The translations under genes and the position numbers were made by a program. A stretch of DNA of 62,049 nucleotides from Candidatus Bathyarchaeota archaeon (lineage in GTDB: Archaea > Thermoproteota > Bathyarchaeia > Bathyarchaeales > Bathycorpusculaceae): NCBI GenBank assembly GCA_030607735.1, contig JAUWJK010000001.1, forward strand, positions 1 through 62,049, written 5' to 3'. Within the stretch, counting starts at the first letter, position 1. Each line of letters begins with the position of its first letter. Positions 9,798-19,497 of this stretch are shown in pieces. Under the pieces are notes generated by a model. That model ran no database searches. It was not told the origin of the DNA and saw nothing but the letters and a program-made list of their open reading frames with translations.

Positions 9798-10210
9798 TGT
9801 CACACAAAGTTAAAAGACAGAAGTCTTCTATGGCATCACCATTTGAACGATGGGTAAATAAAATTTCTAATATTAGACTTACAGCGTCTTCCATCACTAT
9901 AATAGTAATTTCTTACGCAATTTTTCTTTTTGGTGGAGGTTTGTTTACCATTATTGTACCAATTTTTCCACCATATATCAATAATAATTTCTTATTTATC
10001 TACCCTGAACTTGCATCTCAATTCATTTCAGACACTCTAATTTCAGTTACATTATACGTTATGGGCTTTGTAGGATTATTGGCTTTATATCAAAGCACAA
10101 AATATGCTTACAAACCTAGGCAAGCTTATATGACGGCAATAGCTGGAGTTGCTCTCTTACTACTAGCATATATAGGCTTAGAAATTATTCTTGCAATAAA
10201 GATCTCCTAA
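9797..10210 (+). CDS. Conserved-looking membrane protein, unknown function
   Basis: 137 residues with a basic N-terminus (MSHKVKRQKSS) and three clear hydrophobic segments at about 29-57, 75-98 and 114-135. I recognise no family. The charged N-terminus and three helices suggest an inner-membrane protein with a cytoplasmic N-terminus. The ATG shares one base with the stop of the zinc-finger gene upstream (TAATG), implying translational coupling in the topA operon. It converges on carS with about 10 bases between the stops. Confidence 0.65.
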   Translation: MSHKVKRQKSSMASPFERWVNKISNIRLTASSITIIVISYAIFLFGGGLFTIIVPIFPPYINNNFLFIYPELASQFISDTLISVTLYVMGFVGLLALYQSTKYAYKPRQAYMTAIAGVALLLLAYIGLEIILAIKIS

Positions 10211-10220
10211 TAAAAGAAGT

Positions 10221-10715
10221 TTACCAAGGATGTTTTTTCAGACCTAATTTATAGGCTATAAGATTAGTTAAGAGATGAATAGGAGGCGTTATTAAGATAA
10301 CAACCACTGCTAGCTCCCAGTATATTATCGATAGAGGAATTGAAAAAAATAATGCGCCAATTACGAAATCAATTTGGTCAACTACTGGAAGAAGATGTCC
10401 AGGTGAAATTCCTAGTCGTCTTTTAATAAATGCACCTGTTAAATCACCCAACAGAGCACCTAAGGGTGGAAGCAAAACAAAAAGGAGAGGGAAATCGAAT
10501 AAAAATAATTCTACAAATCCAACCAATATTCCAATAGTTAATCCAAAAAAGAAACCTCTAAAAGTTTTGTTGGATCCAAAAACTCTTTTCCCATCATAAA
10601 AATTCTTTCCAAAATCCATTGTTAATCCACCTCCGGCAAGAACAGGAGTTGCATTAGCACAATAAGCTGGAAATATGAATAATAATGCTTCAAATAGTAG
10701 TGTAGTAATTACCAT
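10221..10715 (-). CDS. carS: CDP-archaeol synthase
   Basis: Activates unsaturated archaetidic acid (DGGGP) with CTP to CDP-archaeol, the branch-point intermediate for archaeal phospholipid head groups. The 164-residue length is that of the family. Diagnostic segments are NATPVLAGGG (about 21-30), the GKRVFGSNKTFRGF block (about 42) and the GDLTGAFIKRRLGI block, and four or five membrane helices are visible. ATG start at 10715. It lies 14 bases downstream of radB on the same strand and probably shares its transcript. A geranylgeranyl transferase of the preceding pathway step is encoded at 32.8-33.6 kb. Confidence 0.93.
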   Translation of the reverse strand: MVITTLLFEALLFIFPAYCANATPVLAGGGLTMDFGKNFYDGKRVFGSNKTFRGFFFGLTIGILVGFVELFLFDFPLLFVLLPPLGALLGDLTGAFIKRRLGISPGHLLPVVDQIDFVIGALFFSIPLSIIYWELAVVVILITPPIHLLTNLIAYKLGLKKHPW

Positions 10716-10729
10716 TTAATCGACCGCCT

Positions 10730-11440
10730 TTAAGGGAATATACAATTATGTATTCCGGTTCCATTTATTCTTAAGGTACAATAGGCTTCTCTCAAATTAG
10801 TTGGAGTTTTTTCGAATTCAGCTTTAATTAGTTGAGGATCCAAAGTTGGTTTCATTGAAATTATTGTTTCTGCCCAAAAATTTAAAACTCTGGTAGCCAC
10901 TGGTTCTACGCTATTATATGAGTCCCCAAAAACACTTCGGACCTGACTGATTAGTATTATTGGTAATTTTTGAGTTTTGGTGTTTTGTGCTAAAATAGCC
11001 AGTTGCCGGTTTAATTCTCGATTCAAGTTGAAAGTCTTTTTAGTAGATACTCCAATCTCTGCTCGATAGAGAGATGTAAAAGTGTCAATCACCACTAAAC
11101 CAAAGTTTTTAGCTGTGTATTCAGAGAGATTATCTATAACAATCGCCTGCTCTTTAAAGTCAATTGGTTTCATTAGAAGAATAAAATCAGCAATCTTATC
11201 AAAATTTTCAGATGCTATCTGGGATAATCTGGAAGATGCGAAGGTACCATCACAATCTATGTACAAAGTTTTGTGATTTTCCATTGCGCAATTTATAGCA
11301 CATTGCATTGCAAGAGTGGTTTTTCCAGTTTCTGGTTCACCATAAATTAACGTAATATTTCCTGAAGAGATACCTCCGCCTAAATAGTTGTCTAAACACT
11401 CGCAACCCGTTTGTATCTGTTGTATCACGTTAATTCTCAT
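10730..11440 (-). CDS. radB: RadB-type RecA-family ATPase
   Basis: 236-residue RecA-fold ATPase lacking the N-terminal DNA-binding domain of RadA. Walker A is GEPETGKTT (34-42), Walker B is in LVVIDTFTS, and the IILISQVRSVFGD segment resembles the DNA-binding L2 region. RadB is regarded as an accessory (recombinase mediator-like) protein of homologous recombination in archaea. The start LDNYLGGGISSGNITLIYG matches the family N-terminus. First gene of a two-gene unit with carS. A KaiC-like or other RecA paralogue cannot be fully excluded, but the length and the GGGI...GNITLIYG segment favour RadB. Confidence 0.85.
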   Translation of the reverse strand: MRINVIQQIQTGCECLDNYLGGGISSGNITLIYGEPETGKTTLAMQCAINCAMENHKTLYIDCDGTFASSRLSQIASENFDKIADFILLMKPIDFKEQAIVIDNLSEYTAKNFGLVVIDTFTSLYRAEIGVSTKKTFNLNRELNRQLAILAQNTKTQKLPIILISQVRSVFGDSYNSVEPVATRVLNFWAETIISMKPTLDPQLIKAEFEKTPTNLREAYCTLRINGTGIHNCIFP

Positions 11441-11544
11441 CCAGAAGTATGAATCACGAGACTAATAATCTGTTTCATAAGGATAATAATAAATATGTAA
11501 AATGTACGAGAACCCATAACTGATAAAGCATCTTAATTGAAATA

Positions 11545-13503
11545 TTATTTTTTTTCCGAGTTATCCTTAAAAAAATTCTCTATTTCCTTAGATAGAACAT
11601 TATCTTCATTGGGAATAAGTTTCAATCCTTCACTCATCCAAGAGGGAAGAAAAGCACGACAATAGTATGTTGCAAAGCGATGATCCATGAATATTATTGC
11701 ACCTTTATCGTTAAGAGTTCTAATTGGTCTACCAGCAGACTGAGAAGCTTTTTTCATTGCAGGTAGAAGATAGCCATATTCTTGACCCCGGCCAGGAAAA
11801 CATTTTTCATAATATGAAATTTGAGCTTTAATTCTAGGTTTTGGCTCAGCGTAAGGTACTCCTACAACTATCACCGAATTCATTTGATCTCCTGGAAAAT
11901 CAACACCTTCAGAGGTTCTACCACCTTGGACGCCCAGAAAGACTGCGCCACCATTATTACTACGAGCTTTAAAGTCAGCTACCAATTTTTCGTTTGTCTT
12001 GGAACTCATTCCACGATATTCAGAAAAAAGTGGTTTGTCCAAAGCGCTCTCTAGGCCTTCATCGATTAAAGCAGAAAGAACTCTAAATGAAGCAACAAAA
12101 ATTCCGGTATTCGCAGGAGTATTCTCGACCACTTCGAGTATTCTGTTAATCATTGTTTCATACATTATTGGAGTTCTTTTTTGCATGGCAGTTGATAGAC
12201 CAAGACAAACTAGTGAGAGAACATTTTCTTTTGGAAAAGGAGATGGAACAACAGATTGTACCGTATTTTCAGGAAGTTTCGTTATGAGAGCATAAGCTTG
12301 AAGGGGTTGGAGAGTGCCAGACATTATCACATTAGAATATGTTTCCGAAAAGACAGGTGAAGTAATCTTGGAGGGATCTAAAGCAATTATCTCTAACTTT
12401 GCGGTTCGGATTTTTTCCCGAGTTAAATACGTACTGATCGTATTAATAAAAGACTCATCGCCCATAGTATTTAACCAGTTAATTAGAAATTCGCTCATGC
12501 CATGGATATAAGATCGGGGATTTTTTCCGTCAGAAAGCAATACACGTTTTATTTTGCTACCAACTTCATGAAGTTCATTAAAAAAGGCAACAGGATTTGC
12601 AATATTACCATGTTTTTGAAGCATTTCAAGGAGAATTCGAGGTTGAATTACTTGTTCGCCTTTAATATTAACTGCAAATTCTTCAATTTCATTTCTAAGA
12701 AAATTAGCAAAAAAAGCAATATCATTATTTCCAAATTTTTTCGCTTCTAGTTCAGCTTGTTTTAAAACAAAAAGTGATAAACTTCTACTTGAAATATTTA
12801 TCGCAGTTTCTGGCAAATTATGAGCTTCATCAACAATTAAAATTATTTTCTTCAACTGAGATTCAAGACTTTTGAGAAATGCTGTACGAATAACTGGATC
12901 AAAAACATAAAGATAACTTAGCGCTATAACTCTGACATCAGATAAGGATGATTTAACAAGTTCGTAAGAACATATACTTTTTTTTCTACATACGTATTGT
13001 ATTTCAGAAGATTTATAGGGCCTCATGGAAATCTGTTGTTGTAGCTGAAGATAATCATATTTTTCTTGTGTTGGATTTCGGTGATATGGACATCTACCTT
13101 TTGTTTTCAGTAACTCACAAATTTCCATATGAGACTTTGAGTCGTTAGTGTTTTTTGAAGCAAAAGTATTTAGACACATATTGCTTCGTCCTCGAATAGA
13201 AACACCTGAAACTTTTTGTTTCTTAAATATCGCTCTTAATTCTTCTATCACTCGATCATGTTGCCTGTGAGTACGGGCTACATATAATATTTTGAGGTCA
13301 TTTTCAATAGCGATTGGGAGACAAGCAGAAAGAGCCGAAATGGTTTTTCCCAATCCATTACTTCCTTCTATGAGGACAGATTGGCGAGATTGTACAGAGT
13401 TAAAAACGGTTTTTATGAAATTATCTTGGTTCGGCCGTATTGCTCTATAAGGAAAAAAATCCAGTACCTTTTCAGGCATTATCGAAGTCGTTGTCTGGTC
13501 CAT
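11545..13503 (-). CDS. XPD/Rad3-type iron-sulfur DNA helicase
   Basis: Superfamily 2 5'-3' DNA helicase of 652 residues. Walker A EGSNGLGKT at 46-54 and a DEAH box (VDEAHNLPE) at about 224-232 make up helicase domain 1. Cysteines at about 110, 129, 138 and 178 (RSNMC, EIC, GRCPY, SICSY) are spaced as the four ligands of the XPD/FancJ [4Fe-4S] cluster. Domain 2 ends with GGRTSEGVDFPG and SAGRPIR, the motifs V and VI of this group. Probable roles are nucleotide excision repair or resolving DNA structures. ATG start at 13503 preceded by AAGGTGG. A DinG-type assignment is possible, since both groups share these motifs. Confidence 0.88.
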   Translation of the reverse strand: MDQTTTSIMPEKVLDFFPYRAIRPNQDNFIKTVFNSVQSRQSVLIEGSNGLGKTISALSACLPIAIENDLKILYVARTHRQHDRVIEELRAIFKKQKVSGVSIRGRSNMCLNTFASKNTNDSKSHMEICELLKTKGRCPYHRNPTQEKYDYLQLQQQISMRPYKSSEIQYVCRKKSICSYELVKSSLSDVRVIALSYLYVFDPVIRTAFLKSLESQLKKIILIVDEAHNLPETAINISSRSLSLFVLKQAELEAKKFGNNDIAFFANFLRNEIEEFAVNIKGEQVIQPRILLEMLQKHGNIANPVAFFNELHEVGSKIKRVLLSDGKNPRSYIHGMSEFLINWLNTMGDESFINTISTYLTREKIRTAKLEIIALDPSKITSPVFSETYSNVIMSGTLQPLQAYALITKLPENTVQSVVPSPFPKENVLSLVCLGLSTAMQKRTPIMYETMINRILEVVENTPANTGIFVASFRVLSALIDEGLESALDKPLFSEYRGMSSKTNEKLVADFKARSNNGGAVFLGVQGGRTSEGVDFPGDQMNSVIVVGVPYAEPKPRIKAQISYYEKCFPGRGQEYGYLLPAMKKASQSAGRPIRTLNDKGAIIFMDHRFATYYCRAFLPSWMSEGLKLIPNEDNVLSKEIENFFKDNSEKK

Positions 13504-13548
13504 TACGCCACCTTGTTCTTGAAAATAATAAATACTGAAAGACTAACA

Positions 13549-13559
13549 TGCTATAAATA
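13549..13559 (+). promoter_or_regulatory. TATA box of the PAC4-like gene
   Basis: The sequence TGCTATAAATA stands about 25 bases before the ATG at 13578. With the usual archaeal TATA-to-start distance of about 25 bases, transcription would begin at or next to the start codon, giving a leaderless or nearly leaderless mRNA. It lies in the 74-base space shared with the divergent helicase gene. Confidence 0.5.
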
Positions 13560-13577
13560 GACAATGGGGAATACCAG

Positions 13578-13949
13578 ATGGACCGCGCCAAAGTAATTAA
13601 AGAAGAAATTGTTGAACAGGATACGCGTTTTCTCGCAGTCTATGTTGAAGCAAAAAATTCATGTTTGGTAATGTTAAGCGAAAAAGAGGATAAAATGGGA
13701 ACATTAGCTTTAGCAGTTCCCAATCCCAAGGGTTTAGTAGGTCCAGTAACTTCTCAAACCCTGCTTGGAGAAAGAAATGCTATCTCAGCGAGAATGTTAG
13801 CAGAATATATTGCATCTAAAAAAGGGAAAATCACCATGGTTTCAGTTTACTTGGAAAGACTAAATGAAATACATGCACAAAAGATCTTTATGGATTTGAT
13901 AGAAAAAGTATTCATTAAAGAACATCAAAAAGAATCAATTAAAACATAA
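13578..13949 (+). CDS. Proteasome assembly chaperone 4-like protein
   Basis: 123-residue alpha/beta protein with no membrane or signal segment. The central part (GTLALAVPNPKG, VTSQTLLGERN, ARMLAEYIASKKGK, MVSVYLER) lines up by eye with human PSMG4/PAC4 (LAVAM, PVSTSLLGDT, AQRLARKTNKQVFVSYNL), including the TSxxLLG segment and the following amphipathic helix. PAC3/PAC4 family proteins chaperone assembly of proteasome alpha rings. I infer a comparable role in an archaeon, but there are no proteasome genes in this window to support it. ATG at 13578 follows a TATA box closely. Family assignment is from memory of the motif pattern, not a search. Confidence 0.6.
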   Translation: MDRAKVIKEEIVEQDTRFLAVYVEAKNSCLVMLSEKEDKMGTLALAVPNPKGLVGPVTSQTLLGERNAISARMLAEYIASKKGKITMVSVYLERLNEIHAQKIFMDLIEKVFIKEHQKESIKT

Positions 13950-14207
13950 AAATTTTTTCATTATTTTATCGTTGTTACATAATCGTTACTTAGTTAGTGA
14001 TACAGGATAATAATCATAATCTCCATTCAAAGGAAGATTGTTTAAAGAAAGAAAAATTACTAAGAGACTTATGAAACATACTAAATATCAAGTCAAAACT
14101 TTAATTGAATAAAACCACTAAAAAGGACGATCAATTTGCTAATGAGAAAAATAATAATTTTCCATTTTTTAAATATCCAAAAATACAAAGAAATAGAGGC
14201 TATCTAA

Positions 14208-15266
14208 ATGAAAAAAACCCTTTTAATAAAAATAGATTCGAATGAACCTGACTTGAGTAAAATAAAAGTTGCAGCAAATATAATAAAAAAGGGAGGATTA
14301 GTAGCCTTTCCCACAGAGACAGTATATGGTTTGGGTGCTGATGTATTGAATGTAAAAGCTATTTTGTCTCTTTTTAAAGCAAAAAACAGACCATTAGATA
14401 ATCCGCCAATTATTCATGTTGAAAACTTGGATCAGGTCAAAAATCTAACAAAAGAAATACCAATCAAAGCTAAACTATTAATTAAAAAATTTTGGCCTGG
14501 ACCATTAACTATAGTTTTTCAGCGATCAGAAAACATCCCTATAGAATCAACAGCTGGATTAAATACAATTGCTGTAAGGATGCCTCAACATAAAATAGCA
14601 TTAGCACTTATTAAAAAAAGTAAGTGTTCAATAGCAGCTCCTAGTGCTAATATATCTGGAAAACCAAGTCCAACTTTGGCTAAACATGTTTTTGATGATC
14701 TTAATGGCAAAATTGATATAATTTTAGATGGGGGACCAACTTGTATTGGTGTAGAATCAACAGTTGTAAACGTTACTGTTGATCCACCAGAAGTTCTCCG
14801 TCCAGGAGGAATTTCAATTGAGGATTTAAAAAAAACAATTGGTGATATCAAGATTCATCCAGTTGTATTAACTGATAAACAATTAGCCATAGAAAAAATT
14901 CGGTCACCAGGAATGAAGCATAAACATTACGCTCCTAAAGCTAAAGTAATTCTTGTTGAAGGAGCTATTTCGTCAATTGTCAAAAAGGTTGCGGAAATAG
15001 CAGAACAATACATGCTTAAAGAGTTAAAAGTGGGTATTCTTGCAACTCAAGAAACAGTTGAGTATTATAATGCTGATATTGTGAAGTCTTTGGGGAGTCG
15101 TTTTAACCTCAAAGCTATTGCTCATAACTTGTTTAGTTTATTACGCGAATTTGATGATGAAAATATCGAAATAATAGTTGCTGAAGGAGTACCAAGTGAA
15201 GGGGTCGGCGTAGCTGTTATGAATAGATTGAGAAAAGCAGCTGCATACAATATAGTTAAAACCTAG
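14208..15266 (+). CDS. sua5: L-threonylcarbamoyladenylate synthase (Sua5)
   Basis: Makes threonylcarbamoyl-AMP from threonine, bicarbonate and ATP, the first step of the t6A37 modification of ANN-decoding tRNAs. Residues 1-210 form the YrdC domain: GGLVAFPTETVYGLGADV near 28, KAKNRPLDNPPIIHV with the nucleotide-binding Lys/Arg, and CSIAAPSANISGKPSPT. Residues from about 230 form the smaller Sua5 domain, starting at SPGMKHKHYAPKA, so this is the two-domain Sua5 form and not the short TsaC form. At 352 residues the length is normal. AGAGG about 8 bases before the ATG serves as ribosome binding site. The partner Kae1/KEOPS genes are not in the window. Confidence 0.95.
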   Translation: MKKTLLIKIDSNEPDLSKIKVAANIIKKGGLVAFPTETVYGLGADVLNVKAILSLFKAKNRPLDNPPIIHVENLDQVKNLTKEIPIKAKLLIKKFWPGPLTIVFQRSENIPIESTAGLNTIAVRMPQHKIALALIKKSKCSIAAPSANISGKPSPTLAKHVFDDLNGKIDIILDGGPTCIGVESTVVNVTVDPPEVLRPGGISIEDLKKTIGDIKIHPVVLTDKQLAIEKIRSPGMKHKHYAPKAKVILVEGAISSIVKKVAEIAEQYMLKELKVGILATQETVEYYNADIVKSLGSRFNLKAIAHNLFSLLREFDDENIEIIVAEGVPSEGVGVAVMNRLRKAAAYNIVKT

Positions 15267-15274
15267 AGCATTAG

Positions 15275-15288
15275 GAAAAACTTATATC
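15275..15288 (+). promoter_or_regulatory. BRE/TATA of the thermosome gene
   Basis: A purine-rich GGAAAAA (BRE-like) runs directly into CTTATAT at 15281-15287. An expected start of transcription about 25 bases downstream (about 15310) leaves a leader of about 40 bases before the ATG at 15349. No clear heat-shock operator is visible by eye. Confidence 0.5.
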
Positions 15289-15348
15289 GAAAGGGATATT
15301 TGTTCGTTGTGAATTTAACAATTTTAAAAAAATAATGAGTGATAAAAT

Positions 15349-17073
<1,725 letters not shown>

Positions 17074-17082
17074 TAAAAGTCC

Positions 17083-17108
17083 AAAGGAATTTTTTTTTCC
17101 TTTTTTAT
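17083..17108 (+). terminator. U-tract terminator after the thermosome gene
   Basis: Two T runs (eight or nine Ts, then six Ts) begin about 15 bases after the thermosome stop. Archaeal termination relies largely on such T tracts, so this is the likely end of the thermosome transcript. Confidence 0.5.
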
Positions 17109-17208
17109 TTGGTTTAGATCAAGCATGTATCTTAACCAACATAATAAAATCGTTTTTTTTCCTAACGATAGTAAAATAAAATTTTAATTGTTTATCATTT
17201 AAAAGTGC

Positions 17209-17219
17209 AAATCTTATAT
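17209..17219 (+). promoter_or_regulatory. TATA box of thyA
   Basis: AAATCTTATAT lies about 65 bases ahead of the ATG at 17283, with the expected transcription start near 17240. A Shine-Dalgarno-like GGGAG is found about 10 bases before the ATG. Confidence 0.4.
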
Positions 17220-17282
17220 CTTTGATAAGTCCAGAAATAGTCTTGGCGTTCAAAGAAAGTAGTTCTTAGGGAGATAAAGATT

Positions 17283-17963
17283 ATGAAACATATTAAAATC
17301 ACTGCGTTTGACTGCCCAGATGCGTGGTTTCAAGCACTAAATAACATCTGGAATAAAGGAGATTCATTTCAAGTAGGGTACGGTTCAGAAATAACTGAAA
17401 CAAAAAAACTTAATTTGTCAATAGAGATTAAACATCCAGAAAATAGACCTTTGGTTAGTGACAAAGCTCCTTGCGATATGAAATATGTTCAATGGTACGC
17501 TTTGGCATATTTATGGTGCGGTGAAAAACAAGATGAAACTTACACTTATGGAAGCAGGATTAGGGAACCGGTTGATCAAGTTGAAGAAGCAATAAAGAGA
17601 TACATAGAAGAGAAATGTGATAGACAGGTAACATTAGCTGTCAGGTTACCAGAAGATATAAAGAAACGACTTAAATCGGAAAGACATGAACCTCCTTGTT
17701 TGAGCATAATTGACACTGAAATACTTGATGACGAAATGCATTTGACTTGTTACTTCAGATCATGGGATGCATATGCTGGATTACCTGCTAATATTGCAGG
17801 ACTTCAAGTATTCAATGAAGCTTTTGTATCAGAAATCAATACGAGAGGAAATATGTCCCTAAAAACTGGAAAATTAGTCTTCCATTCAAAAAATTGCCAC
17901 ATATACAATAGGCAAAATAAATTAGTAGAAGAATTACTTCGCCCGGAAAAAACAAAGAAATAG
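17283..17963 (+). CDS. thyA: Thymidylate synthase, short archaeal ThyA type
   Basis: Methylates dUMP to dTMP. The 226-residue protein is the compact form described in methanogens (about 220 residues), not the 264-residue bacterial form. The catalytic cysteine is C139 in EPPCLS, followed by the phosphate and base-binding segments FRSWDAY (about 158-164) and PANIAGLQVFNEAF (about 168-181), and the C-terminal HSKNCHIYN (about 201-209). The carbon donor is uncertain: a methanopterin derivative has been proposed for methanogen enzymes. It converges on a dCMP deaminase gene that would supply dUMP. GGGAG ribosome binding site before the ATG. Confidence 0.85.
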   Translation: MKHIKITAFDCPDAWFQALNNIWNKGDSFQVGYGSEITETKKLNLSIEIKHPENRPLVSDKAPCDMKYVQWYALAYLWCGEKQDETYTYGSRIREPVDQVEEAIKRYIEEKCDRQVTLAVRLPEDIKKRLKSERHEPPCLSIIDTEILDDEMHLTCYFRSWDAYAGLPANIAGLQVFNEAFVSEINTRGNMSLKTGKLVFHSKNCHIYNRQNKLVEELLRPEKTKK

Positions 17964-18003
17964 CTAAAACAAAGAAATTAAAAATAATTACTGCTTTTGA
18001 ACA

Positions 18004-18489
18004 TTATTGACAACTGTATTTCTCAACTTTATCATTTTTTATATCCAAAGTTACTCCCGCTTGTTGGAATAAATCAATAGTATCCAAATCAGCGTGATAT
18101 CGTTTTTCACATACCACACGTTTGATACCAGCGTTGATTATCATCATTGCACAAGTCCTACAAGGAGTCATTTTGCAAAAAAGTGTTGATCCATTTAGGG
18201 GTATACCAAATCGGGCAGCTTGAAGAATTGCATTTTGTTCAGCATGTAGAGTTCGAACACAATGCTGAGTAGTCTTATCATTAAAGTCAATTACTTTACG
18301 CATATCATGTCCTGCTTCATCACAATGAGAAAGCCCCGCAGGAGCTCCAACATAACCTGTTGTCATTATTCGTTTATCTTTGACAATCACACAACCACAT
18401 CTTCCCCGATCACAAGTAGCACGTTTTGAAACAGCTTCACAAAGATCAAGAAAATACCTATCCCAATCTGGTCGACACATAACGCTCAT
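18004..18489 (-). CDS. Deoxycytidylate (dCMP) deaminase
   Basis: Zinc enzyme of the cytidine deaminase fold that converts dCMP to dUMP, the substrate of the neighbouring thymidylate synthase. HAE (82-84) provides the zinc ligand and proton shuttle glutamate, and TPCRTC (108-113) the two cysteine ligands. The N-terminal RATCDRGRCGCVIVKDKR and GYVGAPAGLSHC segments are typical of dCMP deaminases (ComEB type) rather than free-base deaminases. Length 161. ATG at 18489. It is convergent with thyA, the stops being about 40 bases apart, so the pair forms a dTMP module on two transcripts. Confidence 0.92.
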   Translation of the reverse strand: MSVMCRPDWDRYFLDLCEAVSKRATCDRGRCGCVIVKDKRIMTTGYVGAPAGLSHCDEAGHDMRKVIDFNDKTTQHCVRTLHAEQNAILQAARFGIPLNGSTLFCKMTPCRTCAMMIINAGIKRVVCEKRYHADLDTIDLFQQAGVTLDIKNDKVEKYSCQ

Positions 18490-18798
18490 CCAATTCCATT
18501 TTGATAAAGTTCTGAAAGTAGTTAATAGAACACATTAATAAGCATAAAGAGAAAAATAACAAAAAATTATGCACAATTATTTTGAAGTCCAAGATATCAT
18601 AACATTTTAAAAAAATAACTAAAAAAAGAGCCAGCATATATTTTGGGAGATGTAGTAGTCTGGGGAATCACATACAAGATACTAAAAAAATTACTAAAAT
18701 AATTAAGATAGAAAATATTAAATAAATAGAGAAAAGCTGAGTGTTCAAGTCATTTTATGATAGATCTTTTATATCTTTAGGACAGTCTTAAACAATAG
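18490..18798. other. Intergenic region with two divergent promoters
   Basis: About 310 bases of very A+T-rich sequence without a convincing gene on either strand. Toward the left, CTTATTAAT on the minus strand (about 18528-18537) could be the TATA element of the dCMP deaminase gene. At the right, TTTTATATC (about 18768-18776, plus strand) lies about 25 bases ahead of the first codons of the DUF2096 gene. I saw no tRNA, no strong hairpin and no repeat in between. Confidence 0.5.
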
Positions 18799-19324
18799 GT
18801 GTTATGCAGCTTGGGAAGCATAGCTGTTTGGAAAGTTTTAGAAGAGATGGTGATAGAACTTCGAAAAAGCCAATCGGTATACCTTCAAAGATTCTTAATG
18901 ATTTAAGATCAGCGAAAATTTTACTAGAGATTTCCAATAAAAAGGAAAGAAATCAAGAAGAAACAGCAATAAAAATTGAACAGTTACTCGAAAACATTGA
19001 AATATACATATTTAACGAGATTCAAGAAAAATTTGAATCAAAAATTGTTAAAGAATGGCTAAGTCGATTAGGAGAAGCCAGATGTAAAAAACTTGAGGTA
19101 AATGAAGAAAATAAATTCATTTTAGGTGTTCCACGTAATCAGAAATGGATTCGTATTAAACCGATTTCAGAATTATCAATATAAATGTTGAAAAAATCGC
19201 TGAAAACGAAAATTTGATTGTGAGTTCACATGAAGATGGAAAAGTAACAATTTATGGAGAAACTGAAAATATACGAGAATTTGTTAGGAAGATAACAGAA
19301 CGGGTTTCAAAAATACAGAAGTAA
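18799..19324 (+). pseudogene. DUF2096-family gene broken by two frameshifts
   Basis: Three segments in successive frames join into one protein of about 175 residues resembling archaeal DUF2096 proteins (function unknown). Segment one, from GTG 18799 or TTG 18811, reads GSIAVWKVLEEMVIELRK. At the five-A run 18864-18868 the reading must step back one base to continue as KPIGIPSKILNDLRSAKILLEI and on to EWLSRLGEARCK and RNQKWIRIKPISELSI. A stop then falls at 19182-19184. Stepping back one base again (about 19181) gives NVEKIAENENLIVSSHEDGK and ends at 19324. Both lesions equal one missing base. It is either a decayed gene or two uncorrected assembly indels. A separate ATG at 18804 opens only the middle segment with an unrelated N-terminus. 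Confidence 0.75.
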
Positions 19325-19497
19325 ATAAGATTATAATATGTGAGCATTTAATTTGAAAAAACAAATTATAATTTTTATCAACAAAAAATACGCTGTCCAT
19401 TGTAGAGCTTATCTATTGAAAAAAGTTAAGAAGAAATAATTCATCAATTTAACTATGAGGCGCTAAAAAAAATAATTATTGAGCAAAAGTATAAAAA

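Noticed and set aside
18864-18870. Programmed -1 ribosomal frameshift in the DUF2096 gene
   Set aside because: The A run could allow slippage, but the second break at 19181 has no slippery sequence and similar single-base losses occur elsewhere in the window, so deletion or assembly error is simpler.
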